A DNA stretch of 64,000 nucleotides from Corylus avellana (Eukaryota; Streptophyta; Magnoliopsida; Fagales; Betulaceae). Numbering within the stretch: the first letter of the stretch is position 1; every line of letters begins with the position of its first letter. Positions 51,541-63,400 of the stretch are shown piece after piece. The notes below the pieces were generated by a model. The model had not been told where the DNA came from and did not search any database. It was given only the letters and a program-made list of their open reading frames with translations. The stretch covers positions 17,574,545 to 17,638,544 of the forward strand of contig NC_081551.1 in assembly GCF_901000735.1 (NCBI RefSeq). The letters are read 5' to 3'. The translations under genes and the position numbers were made by a program.

Positions 51541-53633
51541 CTCTCTTTTCTCTTCCATATTACATCCCATTATATATTTTTACATGGTATCATAACCACT
51601 GATCTGCTTCATCAATAGTACTGAACAACAAGCTCACAGTCAGCTTTTGATGTGTGTGTGTATATATATATCACTTTTTTTTTTTTTTCAAACTCAAGCT
51701 TACACCTTTAATTTGAATGGGGATGTTAGAATATTTTCAATAATATGTTTTCATTATTTTCCTTGTAGATTTTTTCCCTTATTTAGTCTACAATTTCTTG
51801 TTCATCGTGCTTAGCCTTTATATAAGGAACAAGATTCTCTCCATTTCAAATGAAATTGGTAATAATCAATTAGTTATAGTGGATAGATATTTTTGTCTTT
51901 TCACTTTTTGAGGGGACAAAAATACTCATCCACTATAACTAACTGGATATTATTCAGTTCATTTAAAATGGAGAGGATCCTAATTCAATATACTTCAATA
52001 TATTCAAGATATAGCCTAACAATTTCATTAGCCGTTCTCTCTTTTTTCATATTATATTCCATTAATATTTCTACATCAACATTAATCCAATAGTAACCAT
52101 TGCTTTTTTGGTAGCTCTACTTATCCATCAGTATTCAATATCCAACGACTTAATACAATATTCATACATAACATCAAGAAATTTTAATCCAATCTATAAG
52201 TAGCCTCATCTATGACTCGAACTTGTGACACGGTGTTTGCTTTGATATCAATTATTACAAGCCTAACTATTGATCCAAAAATTTCAAAACTATTAAATAC
52301 TGATTTGGTTAATCCCTTGACCTTTGAACAGAAAATGTGATGCGAGCAAGATGGTGCCAACCAGATGAAAACCAAACTTTATTATGAAAACAGTGATCAT
52401 TTCAATGGGCATGGAAAAGTCTGAACTTTTCTCGTGCAAATTCTGAAATACCAAAATTACTGTCGTAAACATTACATAATCATTGGGCCTTGAAATTCAG
52501 AGAGTTTTTCTCCAAACTCCAAGTCAAAAATATAGCCTTAATGCCTTTGTTTCGGATAGCTACATTGTGGAACTTACAAGTACATTAGCATTTTGCTAAT
52601 TGGGCTGATTATGCCTACAAACCATGGTCTGCTACCAAGGCCCAAGTGCTGATCTTCATAAGGAAGAGGAAGATTTTTTTTTTTTTTTTTTTTTTTGGTA
52701 ACAAGAAAAGGGGAATTCTAGAGAATGCATTCAAATAAATGCAAGTCTTTAGTCTTAGGTTGTAATATTAAGAAGGGGGAGAAATGGTGGGATCATCTTT
52801 TTATCCGCTTAAAATTGATGTTGCGTTTAAAATTACTATTGAATCTGTTGAATTTTGATTCAATGATGGTTTTAGAAACCACATTAAATTTAAGAAAATA
52901 AAAAGATGGCCTTTAACATTATTCTAAAATAGGATAGAGGAAAAGATAAAGGAAATAAATTGTACACACCTATGGTGGGGAAAGGCTGGGGACAATGCCC
53001 TTGAGTCAACCGTATATGGTTTGAATAATGCTACATACTACACTCTCATCCTTTCTTTGATTTATTAGACAATGTCGATCAACCCTTAAATTTGCTCTTG
53101 TTAAAAAAAAAAAAAAGACCAATAAACAATGCTACATTATTCCAGTAGAATGAACTATAATACGTAGCATTACCCGTATTGTTTTCAATACCTAAACCAA
53201 TAGCAACAGGTGTCGCTGTGTTGGGTAGTCAACCGCTGTTGGTCAATTGGTGAGGACACATTAAACTTGAGTAACAAGAAGAAGAAACAAAACGTTTTTT
53301 AGATGTGGCCCTCACAACATTAATATCCCAAATTTGAAAGAAAGTTCATCATGTGTATGCTAGGTGTTGAGTTCTGAGGTCATTTATACCTGCTGTGTAC
53401 TCTTCCACATTGAAAACAATCGTTGCAGTCGACAATATGCACCCTACACTCTAACCTTTTCATGCAAACTACAATAACCACAATTGAAGTCTTGATTAAA
53501 TCCCCCAAACGTGCAAGTAACTTAAAAATGATCAAGTTCCTCTCCAACATGCATTGGCCTTTCAAACATATGAGATATCTCCTTGCAAAGTTTGTAACTT
53601 AATTACTTCTTCATAACTTTAAGGGCAATAAAC
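51306..53633. repeat. 2.3-kb segment inverted at 28664-31051
   Basis: Continuous sequence here, with unique flanks on both sides, whereas its partner is an isolated contig between Ns. It holds the foldback at 51833-51980 and a block at about 52090-52290 (TTTGATATCAATTATTACAA) that recurs in degraded form at 62925-63245. No gene is recognised; short frames lack any domain. Confidence 0.93.
51833..51980. repeat. 148-bp near-perfect foldback (MITE-like)
   Basis: The left arm GATTCTCTCCATTTCAAATG through TTAGTTATAGTGGATAGATA pairs with the right arm ATCCACTATAACTAACTGGA through CATTTAAAATGGAGAGGATC, leaving a loop of about 18 bases. Arms are about 65 bases with several mismatches. The same element is at 30376-30523. 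The transcript would fold into a long hairpin. Confidence 0.75.
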
Positions 53634-53720
53634 TATTTGATTTGAGGTTCCAAGCTTCATAACTGTGTCCTTATTGACAATTCAGTGTATGTAATGCATA
53701 ATTTGCCCCAAGTCATAAAG

Positions 53721-54021
53721 TGAAGAAATTCATAATATTATGAATATTAAATGCGGAAATAATAAAATAGACAAGATATTTACGTGGTTTGGTCTATGAC
53801 TTACATCTACAAATAAAGCTCTAAGAGCTACATTTTGTTTTTATTCAATGAATAATTTTACAATACAAACGATCCCCTATTTATAGGGATGTGGAGAGAA
53901 TTCAAAAAGATATAATTGATAAAATCAAATCAGTATTGAATGTTTCTAATTTAATTCTATCAATTACAATCAATACAAATATATTCTCATAATATCAAAT
54001 CTTACACAATATATTCTAACA
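53721..54021 (-). mobile_element. Copia-like LTR, copy A
   Basis: On the minus strand it begins TGTTAGAATATATTGTG, preceded by the purine tract TTTGAGGGGGAA, and contains the promoter-like CCCTATAAATAGGGG and the late block CATAGACCAAACCACGTAAA. This is the standard layout of a plant copia LTR after a polypurine tract. It is repeated in the same orientation at 55972-56540. Confidence 0.65.
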
Positions 54022-55003
54022 TTCCCCCTCAAACTCAAGGTGGAAGATGTTGAAACCTTGAGTTTGATTTTCTTTGACTGCATTGGCTGGAGGCGGTTGG
54101 CGACGATGATATGAGATGCGCCTTCAATAAAATTAGGCCAACTATGGGCCAAAATGAAAAGCCAACTGTGGGCTGAAATGGGCCTAGATTTTAAACAATA
54201 CCACAAGGCCGAAGAGAAATGGGCCAACTATAGGCCAAAAATGAAAGCCAATTTTGGACTGAAGTGAAAGCCAACTGTAGGCTGAAATGACCTGAGTTTT
54301 AGACAAATACCACAAAGACCGAGCAGAAATAGGCCAACTATGGGCCGAAGGATGGGCAACTTGGCCTCTTTTTATTTTGATTTTTATTTTCTTTTCATTT
54401 CTTTTTTAGATTCTTTTTTTTTTTTTTTTTTTTCTCGATTTCACTTTTTTATTATTATTTTTTAAAAAAAGAATATCCTAGTCGCAGATTACATTAAACT
54501 GTGATAAGAATTACTTTAATCCCGTAACCAAACACATCTAGGTTTAAAAACCTAAATCAGGATAACATATTTCTAAAGAACACGAATATTTGTGCACTGA
54601 AATAGCAAATAGGGATTAAAACAAACCCCGTAACCAAACACACTTCTTCTCCACAAAACAAACCTCCTGAAACATGATCTGGCGTGAGATGAAATCCATT
54701 ACGGCGTCGTCGTGGTGGACCTATGGTTAACGGCGTGATGGCGCTGGACTGAGTCGGAGAGACGGTGGCTGCTTGGTTGTGGTAAAGATTAGCGTTGCGG
54801 CATGTTCTGGGTGGAGCGATGCTGGGATGCCAAGAAGGAGCGGTGCGGCTACGGCGATGGTGAGGAGGCTTGGTGATTCCGGCAGATGCAAGACGGCAAG
54901 GCATGGGTTGCAAACAATGCTAATGAGCGGCGCGTTATGGACGATGGACTGTTGTCGTTGAAAACTGGAGGGAACAACGGCGTCACATAGAGGCAGAGAT
55001 CGG
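54022..55003. other. Interior between the two LTR copies
   Basis: A GC-richer stretch (54680-55000) is open on the minus strand for about 118 residues (54557-54913), but it is Pro/Arg/Ser-rich with no recognisable gag or pol motif. At 54110-54360 a short unit like GGCCAACTATGGGCC AAAATG is repeated several times. It is probably non-coding filler of a non-autonomous retroelement. Confidence 0.45.
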
Positions 55004-55838
55004 TAGGGGTGTCAACTCAGTCCAGTTTCTCAATTTTTGGGTGAAACCAGGGACCGAAACCGGAGTACCCCGGTTCTTAGTTTTAGGCAATCGGAACCGG
55101 GTCCTGGTTACCGGCCGGTTCCGGTTTGTACCCGGTCCGGTAACCGGGTTTCTAAGAAAATTGTTTTTTTGGCTTATTTTAGGTATTGGGCCTAAAATAA
55201 GCCCATTCTTTCATATAGTTGGCCCATTTTTTAAAAAAATTTATTAGCATTTTTGTCCAAATTAACTAGGCTTTGTTGTGATTGTTCGGTTGTTCCAAAT
55301 AAAATAAAATAAAATAATAATAAATAATAAAAAAAAGCCTAAAAATCCTTTAAAAAATCAATGTTTTTGCCTATATGGGCCTTAGAAATAAAAATTCAAT
55401 TTTTTAAAATGCCTTAAAAATCATTTTAAATTAGTTACATAAAGAAACCATTAAAACAGTAAAAACAAGTATTTAAACAAATCAACATGCACAAGAAATA
55501 CCCTTACTAGAACAATTCAAAACCCAAAAAGAAAAAATAAAACAAGTATTTAAATAATCTACCAACCAAAAGAAATACCCCTTACAATAAAAATAGTTCA
55601 TAAATATAAATATATAAATAGTTCCTAAATTTTTTTAATATTACCGGGGTAACTCTTATATATATATATATATATATAAGAGTTACCCCAGTTCCCGTTA
55701 ACTCGGAAATAACCGGGTACCAAAAATTGGGTACCGGAATCGGGGTACCCGGTTTTTGGTTTTTTCCAACCAGAACCAGAACTGGGTCCCCGGTTTCCCG
55801 GTTCCGGTTCCGATTTCTCGGTAATTTTGACACCCCTA
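55004..55838. mobile_element. hAT-like non-autonomous element with 8-bp target duplication
   Basis: It starts TAGGGGTGTCAA and ends TTGACACCCCTA, a perfect 12-base inverted repeat. Flanks are GAGATCGG and AAGATCGG, an 8-bp target duplication with one mismatch, as hAT elements make. The subterminal regions are rich in ACCGG/CCGGTT units, expected transposase-binding subrepeats. The centre has a palindrome, GGGTAACTCTTATAT...ATATAAGAGTTACCC, around an AT run. No transposase frame is present, so it depends on another element. Confidence 0.85.
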
Positions 55839-55971
55839 AAGATCGGTGCAGATATGTGCTGGTGCAGTGCAACGGCGTTGATGGAGATGCAACAACATTG
55901 ATGAGTCTCACCCCAATTTTTTTTTTTTTTTTCGAGAAGGAAAAAAAAGACAGAAGAAAGAAAAAAAAAAT

Positions 55972-56540
55972 TGTGTGTGATATGATATGAAAAATAAATA
56001 AATAATGGAATTTAAATAAAAGAGACATAAAGATTTTACGTGATTCGCTCTATGACCTACGTCCACAGATAAAGTCCAAAGGGCTACATTATGCTCTTAT
56101 TGCTTGACGTTTTTTATGCTTAATATCTTTAGCATGCTTAATACTAAATAATTTTTCTTCACCAAATTGCCCGAAACCTACACTTTTTTGAATCCAATCG
56201 TAGATTTTATGTCAGTAATACCTGTGCTAATTTTTTCTCTTAGCTTTTGTTTGCCAAGCTAGTTATTGTCCTAGAAAAATTCATGATTTATTATTAAAAA
56301 AAAAAAAAAAAAATCGAACAATTGATAATATCAAATAAGTCTTATAGTATAAAGCTTCAATCCAAATATTATAGTATTTACAATACATATGATTCCTATT
56401 TATAGGGATGTGGAAAGAATACAAAAAGATATGATTGATAAAATCAATTCATTATTGAATGTTTTTTATTTGATTTTATCAATTACAATCAATACAAATA
56501 GATTCTTATAATATCAAATCTCACACAATATATTCTAACA
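55972..56540 (-). mobile_element. Copia-like LTR, copy B, with an internal insertion
   Basis: It matches copy A at both ends: TGTTAGAATATATTGTG with the preceding TTTGAGGGGGAA tract, CCTATAAATAGG, and the late CGAATCACGTAAA block. About 260 bases (roughly 56108-56370, with an A18 run) have no partner in copy A. The left boundary is approximate. Confidence 0.6.
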
Positions 56541-56552
56541 TTCCCCCTCAAA

Positions 56553-57799
56553 CTTAAGGTGGAAGGTTATGGAACCTTGAGTACATGGTACGACTAAAAA
56601 AGTGTGGATTCAAAGTTCTGCAGGACTCTCATACCAGGCTTCAAAATTTTCAAATCTTTTCAGATTCAAGTATTAAGAGAACTACCAAGGTTATATATAT
56701 ATATATAACCATTCCGAACATATGGTGAATAAAGCACACATCAGCAGGAAAAAAAGTTTCATATGTACATGAGCTGAAGCTAAGGTTTGAAATAAAACCT
56801 TTCAAGCATCCACATATCAGGTCATCCGTGGCAGCCACAAGATATTCTGGTCTTACATCCTTCAGCAACACAGATATCTGAGGCTCACAGGTGGCCTGAA
56901 ATGGAAGAATGTAGAAACCACAGCAAATAATGAATCAGTGGCTCATCATCAGATGTACAGTGTACTAAAAGATTCCATTGTCTAGACCAAAAGAAAGGCG
57001 GCAAACCCAACACCGTCTTTAGAAATTTTGGGGTGAGGTGCACAGGCCTTACTTCTTCAGCCCTGGAAAATGCAAGGGAAGCATCAATAATGTCCTCAAA
57101 TGTAATTGCCTACACTGCCAAGTCCCAACGGAATAGAGAAAACTGAGTTCAAGTGACAAATCCCCCAAAGTATGCATATAAAAGTAGAAAGCGTGAAATA
57201 GCTTTCTAACTAATCCAGGAATCCCTAGATAAACTAATCTTACTAGCTCCATTATATGGAAGAAAGAGGAAAGATAAAATGACAGGAAAGTCTTAAGCAT
57301 AACGCTCAAATGCCTTTAGTGATAACATGGAATCCTAATATTATAAAAGTTCAAAAGCCAGCAGTTAATTCGCGTAGTAAAGCAGAAAAGCTGACCTGAC
57401 ATATCTCTTACTATACAAATCCTTAAAAGATGCAACAGGATTGTACTATTATAATATTCTCATTATCTGCCAATTGTTTGCAACTCTAAGGTGTAATTTT
57501 AACATGACATAGAAGGTACTAAACATCAGAAGAATGGCATGCATAATATAGTACAAGCCCACAAGAAAACAGGAGAAAAATTGATACACAAGTATGAGAT
57601 AAGAAACATTAATTGCTTGGTATAGTTTGTCGTACATAAACTTCAAACTAGACCACTGTTGTAGAACCCAAAAAAAAAGGATATGGGAAATAACTCATCT
57701 TGCTTCTTACAAGGTAGTGAGGCCATTAAAACAAATGTTTATCTGATCCTACATCTAGGGAAATATGAATTCAAATAAAAAATTTCACAGATTTTCCTG
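56553..57799. other. 3' flank of the Agenet-ENT gene
   Basis: No gene is firmly supported. On the minus strand, 56660-56895 starts after a good acceptor (TTTCAG) and stays open for about 75 codons including VRPEYLVAATDDLICGCLKG, so it could be an exon of a transcript downstream of the gene. I do not recognise the sequence. The rest is AT-rich. Confidence 0.35.
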
Positions 57800-59442
57800 T
57801 CATCTAATAGGAATGCTGGTACGAGTAGAGCCTAAGTTTCTTAGCTCAATCAAATGTTCATCGTTTGATATATGGAGCGAAAGACGAAGATTTGTCACCA
57901 TCTCTTCCTTTTCCCAACTTAAAGGTCCTGATGCATGTAATGCCTCTATAGTGCAACGGTAGGCATGCAACTCTAACCTATGTATTTCAGCTACTAGTTC
58001 CTCTTTTGTAGGAAGGAGAGAATTTCCTTCCTCATAACCCCACAGATGAAAAGATTCGGCACCACTAGAATTACCATCATCATCCTTAATATGACCTGCA
58101 GAAACATGATGAGGGATCTTATAGGAATTGTTGCTAGTGATGCTACAACTACCAACAGAGGATGTAATACTATCAGGTGCAACATTTGATTCTAAGTTTG
58201 CAAATGAACACCCAACAGTGCCAGTTGGTTTCCTCCTTTCTGCTTCCACTTCAGATATCCCAGTTGTTCTGTTGTCAGAGGAAGCATTTATGTATTTTTC
58301 ACCCAGCATGTCTCTCGGGAAAGCAACAATATCTACCTTTTTGGGTAATGTGGACGAATTGGCAGCTTTCACTCGATGACACAAACCCTCTTTTTCTATG
58401 GCTCTAAATTTGTGGTTGGCTCCGGCATATACTTCAACTTGAGAATAGCAACAGGGTGACCCTCTCTTCAAAGTTTTAGATGAAACAACATGAGACTCCT
58501 GGAAATTCACTCTGTTCTTAACAGGAAAGCAGTCATCTTCTACACGTAGATTCATCCTTGTGTTTGTCTTATGAAATTGGGAGCTTAATTTTAGGTTGCA
58601 CTTAAGAGTTGAATGTCTATCATGTCTTCCATCTTCCAAATTTCCAGAATCCTGCATGAAGAAGCAAAATAAACAAAAAGGTCACTCATAAAACAGATAT
58701 AGAAAGTCGCTTTTCTGTCTGCATTCATTTGTAAGGAAAAAAAAAAACATGCATAGCAGTCAGAAACTACAATGTAACAAGTATAGTTCTAAAAGCCTTA
58801 AATGACTTGCCAACTTCATACATTCAAAATGACAAATCTAGTTCAACTTCACATCACTCTATGAGAAATTTAATCTACTTCTGGTAAATATAAGTAGGTG
58901 CTAACTGTGTGAAAACACAAATTCAATTGAAAGAAAATGAAACACAAGAAGATACTTGAAAAACACCAAAACGTTTTGCACAAATTGAACTCGGCATTTT
59001 AAAGAAGAAATTGCAGAATATAATACTCATGTGAAATTACCTTTCCAACCACAACCCATTCGTCATCATGCCAAGACTGCCTTGCCCGGATGTTAAGCTT
59101 GAAGATTTTGAATTCTAGAGAGGACCCAAGTAACCTGACTAAAAAGTACTTTTTCCCCAAAACCTGTGAAACTGTTGCCATTTTCCAAGAAAAGTTGTCA
59201 AACACCTCCACAACATCACCACGAACCCAGTTCTCTGAAATTTCTAGTGGAGGAGGGCAAGGCCTAATGGAGTTCCTTGATACCCTCTTTGCAACAGCCT
59301 CACCGTTGGCGTCCTCATTCCCATCATATCTAACAGTGTAGTTGTGGCCATTACCACAGATAATCTCAGCACATCGCCAGGAGCCTGAAGGCACCTCCTT
59401 TTTGCTTAATACTTCCACTTTACTCCCTTTCTTGAATCTCAT
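57800..59442 (-). CDS. Agenet (plant Tudor-like) and ENT domain protein
   Basis: Two coding exons, 59041-59442 and 57800-58651, joined in phase 0 by a GTAATT...TGCAG intron, give 417 residues. The N-terminus holds two Agenet/Tudor-like modules: about 3-65 (KGSKVEVLSKKEVPSGSWRC start) and about 70-130 (WVRGDVVEVFDNFSWKMATV). A polar, Ser-rich middle of about 200 residues is probably disordered. An ENT (EMSY N-terminal) domain lies at about 350-406, with KEELVAEIHRLELHAYRCTI and LSWEKEEMVTNLR. Family knowledge: Agenet modules read chromatin marks, and ENT domains mediate dimerisation and chromatin-protein binding, as in plant EML proteins. Here the order is Agenet first and ENT last, the reverse of EML proteins. 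A nuclear chromatin role is inferred. The start is the first ATG after the 5'UTR intron. Confidence 0.9.
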
Positions 59443-59481
59443 ACTTGATAATATTACACCCTAAATTCCAGTACAGAACAC

Positions 59482-60383
59482 CTGTCGTCAATGATATGGT
59501 GAATGTAAGAAACAAGGCAGAACCAAGGTTATTCAATTTAAAATTACTTGAAAAATGAAATACAAATGTTTGTAATATTTCATAGAAAAGAGTAGACACA
59601 GAAAAAAGGAATTACAAAATATATGTAGTTTTATAAACAGAACACGTAGTTTTCCTATTTTTGATTTGCATTGTCAGTAAATTTTTTAAAATATATATAT
59701 AATTCTTTTGATCTCTTTCCATTTCCCATATTTTCTCAACAACCAAACCGAGTATCAAGCATAAATACACATAGAGCTCCTTTAATTTAATGTTATTATT
59801 CAAAAATAGCATATAGAAGACAAAACAGAAAAACAAACAGACGTATACATTCACTCACACCAGATATCAATGATCAAAAAATTAAACGACACTACTTAAA
59901 CTTCTGCTATGTTTGGCTGGATAGAAAATTGCAAGAGCCATCGAACGTCAAAACTCGAGATTTTCATTGATCAGGAAAAAAAAAAAAACACGATCAAACA
60001 TATAAATATCACTGGACTAAGCTTAATACAACTTCTGCTTCAGTTTAACATTTTTTTTTCTACAAACATACATAAAAACAACCAAACAATATTTTTTTTT
60101 TTTAAAAAAAAAAAAGAGACAGAATTTCTTCTATTTTCCTCCGTTTTTTCAGCAACCAAACAGAGGGTCAATCGAACTGGACTCAACATGCAATATCACC
60201 ACTTCCCAGCACCACAACAACAACAATCCACACCCATAATCAAAAGAGAAAGAAAAATAATAATAATAATAATAATAATAATAATCTGAACCCCAAAAAA
60301 GCAGACGAATAAAGCACTGGAATTGAATCTGAAAACCTCAAGATTAACGAATTGAATAACATGGAGAAGAGAATTACACTGAC
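59482..60383 (-). other. 5'UTR intron of the Agenet-ENT gene
   Basis: On the minus strand, AAAAAG followed by GTCAGTG at 60383 and GACGACAG ending at 59482 frame a 902-base intron. It leaves about 39 bases of leader before the ATG at 59442 and a first non-coding exon near 60384-60470. It includes an AAT microsatellite at 60257-60285 and A/T runs. The splice sites are predicted only. Confidence 0.55.
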
Positions 60384-60480
60384 CTTTTTCCGATTCCCAG
60401 AGCCCTTCTCGCTAATCAAACAAAGTTTCACTCTCTTTGTGATTGTTGTTGTACAAGCAAGATTGATTGCTAACAACTAA

Positions 60481-63400
60481 TTTGTAGTTTATATATTTAT
60501 TAATCAAAATTTAAAAAGGAAAATTAGCCTAATAAACAACGAATAAGGTATGCTTTCTGTGCCAAGTTTGCCAACTGCCCAAGAATAGCTTGTTGAGATG
60601 GGCACTAACTGTTTCAAAATTCAATCTTATTGGATTGGGAACTAGGAGCGTGTGCTACACGCACCCCACCCCACCCAATTTTACAATTTAAAAAATAAAT
60701 AAATAATTTTAGATAACTTCAGTTAAATAGTAGAAAATGATTATTGGGTTTTTTTTTTATTTGGGTAATATTGGAAGATTGAATGGGGGATTAATTAGTT
60801 CAGTCACGCTAATGTAATCACTCAGATTTTCAAATGATTATTTCCTCAGATTATGGTTGCTGAAGCCTATTAATGAAATTAGATATTTCCAAATCTCCAA
60901 TATGCCCCCCCTTTTATACTCCTAGTAGACATTAAACGTCACTTAACTTTCAATAGACCGTTATATTACTGTCGTACAACTGAAATAACGTGACAGTGAA
61001 AATCAGTCGTCAGTCGTATATAGCAATCTACTAAATAGCATTACTCTTCCTAAAAACACCAAAAAAAAAAAAAAAAAAAAGATTTTTACGTTAACGTCAT
61101 ATTATAATACTTTTTTCAAACAAAAAGCAAAAAAGTATCATTCAAAACACGCTAAGAAACCAAACCCAAAATCATTTTCTTTTGGAGGGTTGGATGTTTT
61201 TTCTTTCTTTCTTTTGGAAATGTTAATACTAAAAGCAAATCATAATGTTCTGGCATTAGTTACAACTAATATCCGTGCATCACAATTCATTAGGTGGGGC
61301 TCATCATATGATTGGTCTAAAAGGTTTCATCATCATATGATTAATCTTGAGTTTTTTATTTTTATTTTTTATTTTTTTACTTCAAAACAAGAGCTTTATT
61401 AGAACTCTACTACTAATTAAATTTCATTGCAACAATAATTAAATTTGAAGGGATATTGCTTTTGCTTAATTATTTCATTAGGGAAATTAACATGTCATTA
61501 TGTAACTCTACAATTGGTTGCTAACAACATCTCCTGTTTTATTGGGAATTTATGAATTTAAAACAAAGTCAAACACACGGAGTTATACAATTCCAAATGA
61601 TCTAGAAGAGTGCTGCGAATTTTGAAAGAAATTCTTCTTGGTAAGGTCTCCCGAAAGACCCATGAGAGATTGGGTCTAAGTCTAATAGCAGCCAGCGAGC
61701 TAGTTATTCTATTTGACTAGGCCTCTTGATTGGGACTAACAATTGGGAAAAAAAAATGTAAAATTAGTTTTATGTGATTACACGATTTGCAATAAATTTT
61801 TCGTGGTGTATAAAAATGTTCTAAGAGCTCTATGCCATATGCAAAAATACTAAATAGGTCTACGCACTTAACTTCTATATAATTTGTTTACCAGAATTGT
61901 TAAATATCACGTTAGAACCAATTAAATTACGACATGTATCACATATAAGAAAAGACTAGAACAAGGGTGATCAAGCCACTCATTTGAATTAGTACTATAT
62001 ATCTTCAAAAATATATATACTATAGTTTCTTTAATAACCCGATGTGAGCTGAATCCATTGAATATATATGTTTACATAATGTGTCAAAAATTTTGATGGG
62101 GTATTATAAGTACAACCTCCATGACTTTACATAATGAAATAACTAAAGAGACGATGAAGATTCAGTGCAATAAGATTGTCTATTGCATATATAAGATTTA
62201 AGGGTTTTTTTTAAAAAAAAGGGAACGGCTCACCTCCATTTGAGTTGCCTCTCATTTCCTCCAATTTGTTGTTAAGATTTTGCCGCGTTAGCTAAATGAA
62301 ATCTAAATGTTCAAAACAAGAGAGAACAATTTAGCCTTAAAAAAAAAAAAAAAAAAATCCCAATAAATGAGTTATTCCCACCATGCTGAGAGAGAAGAAA
62401 GAGAAACATCTGCCAAATTATATGCATCACCAATTAATTATAATTATTAATGTTCTTATTTTTACAATTTGAACCTTTTATTTCCTGTTTTTATATTTTT
62501 GAATTTTGGTTATTAGACCGGATTAAAAAAAGATATTATTGTTCCGTGCACCACATGGACACGGTCATGCCTTTTATCACTTTGGCTCCACACCTTTCGG
62601 ACTTCGCGCATCAATTCTATTCATAAAATTATCGAATATATATATATATATATTGTAATTAAAAAGAAACTCAGAAATCTCTCATTAATAACTCTTAGAA
62701 AGAAAGAAAAACTCTTCACACCTTTGGTGTTGTCTATTAAGTATTAACACCACACATATCCTAATAATAGATTTGTTATTAGGATTCTAAGGATCAAGAG
62801 TTTTTTCTAATTAAGGATCAAGACAAACATCACGGCATAGGTTTGAAAAAAAAAAAAAAAAAAAGGGATCAAGAGTTTAATTAAATTAGTGTTCCATAGT
62901 TTTTTTAAGAATTTGAAAACAATAATCAGACTCTTAACAATTGGTATCAAAACAAACATCATGGCATAGGTTTTATGTGACGGAAGAGGTAATTTATGAG
63001 CTAAATTAAAATGTCTTACTATTTTGTATGGGCATAGTGTTAAGTCATTAAATACTCATATGTTAGTAAAATTGTCACAAAAGAAATTATTATCATCATC
63101 GAGTCAGTATCAATAGAGTGAGCCGTTGTGAACATGTAATTCAAAAACGTGGTAAAATGTTACGATGCTAAGAGTAAAAAATTTAATCAAATCAATATCT
63201 AACGGTCCTAGGACTTTTAAATCAATAGTTAGGCCCTTAACATATGTATACCTTAACCACACTTTTTCAGCATGCACTTTGCACTTAATGAGGATGTTTT
63301 GCTTGTAGACATTGTAAATGTTAATATTTATATTTATTTAATAACATTGAAGTATAATTTTTCCAGGAAAAAAAGAAAGAAAGAAAGGAAGAAAGAATTG

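Noticed and set aside
54557..54913. 118-codon Pro/Arg-rich minus frame
   Set aside because: Composition reflects GC-rich repeat DNA between two LTR copies, with no gag or pol motifs. A partly open frame on the other strand overlaps it.
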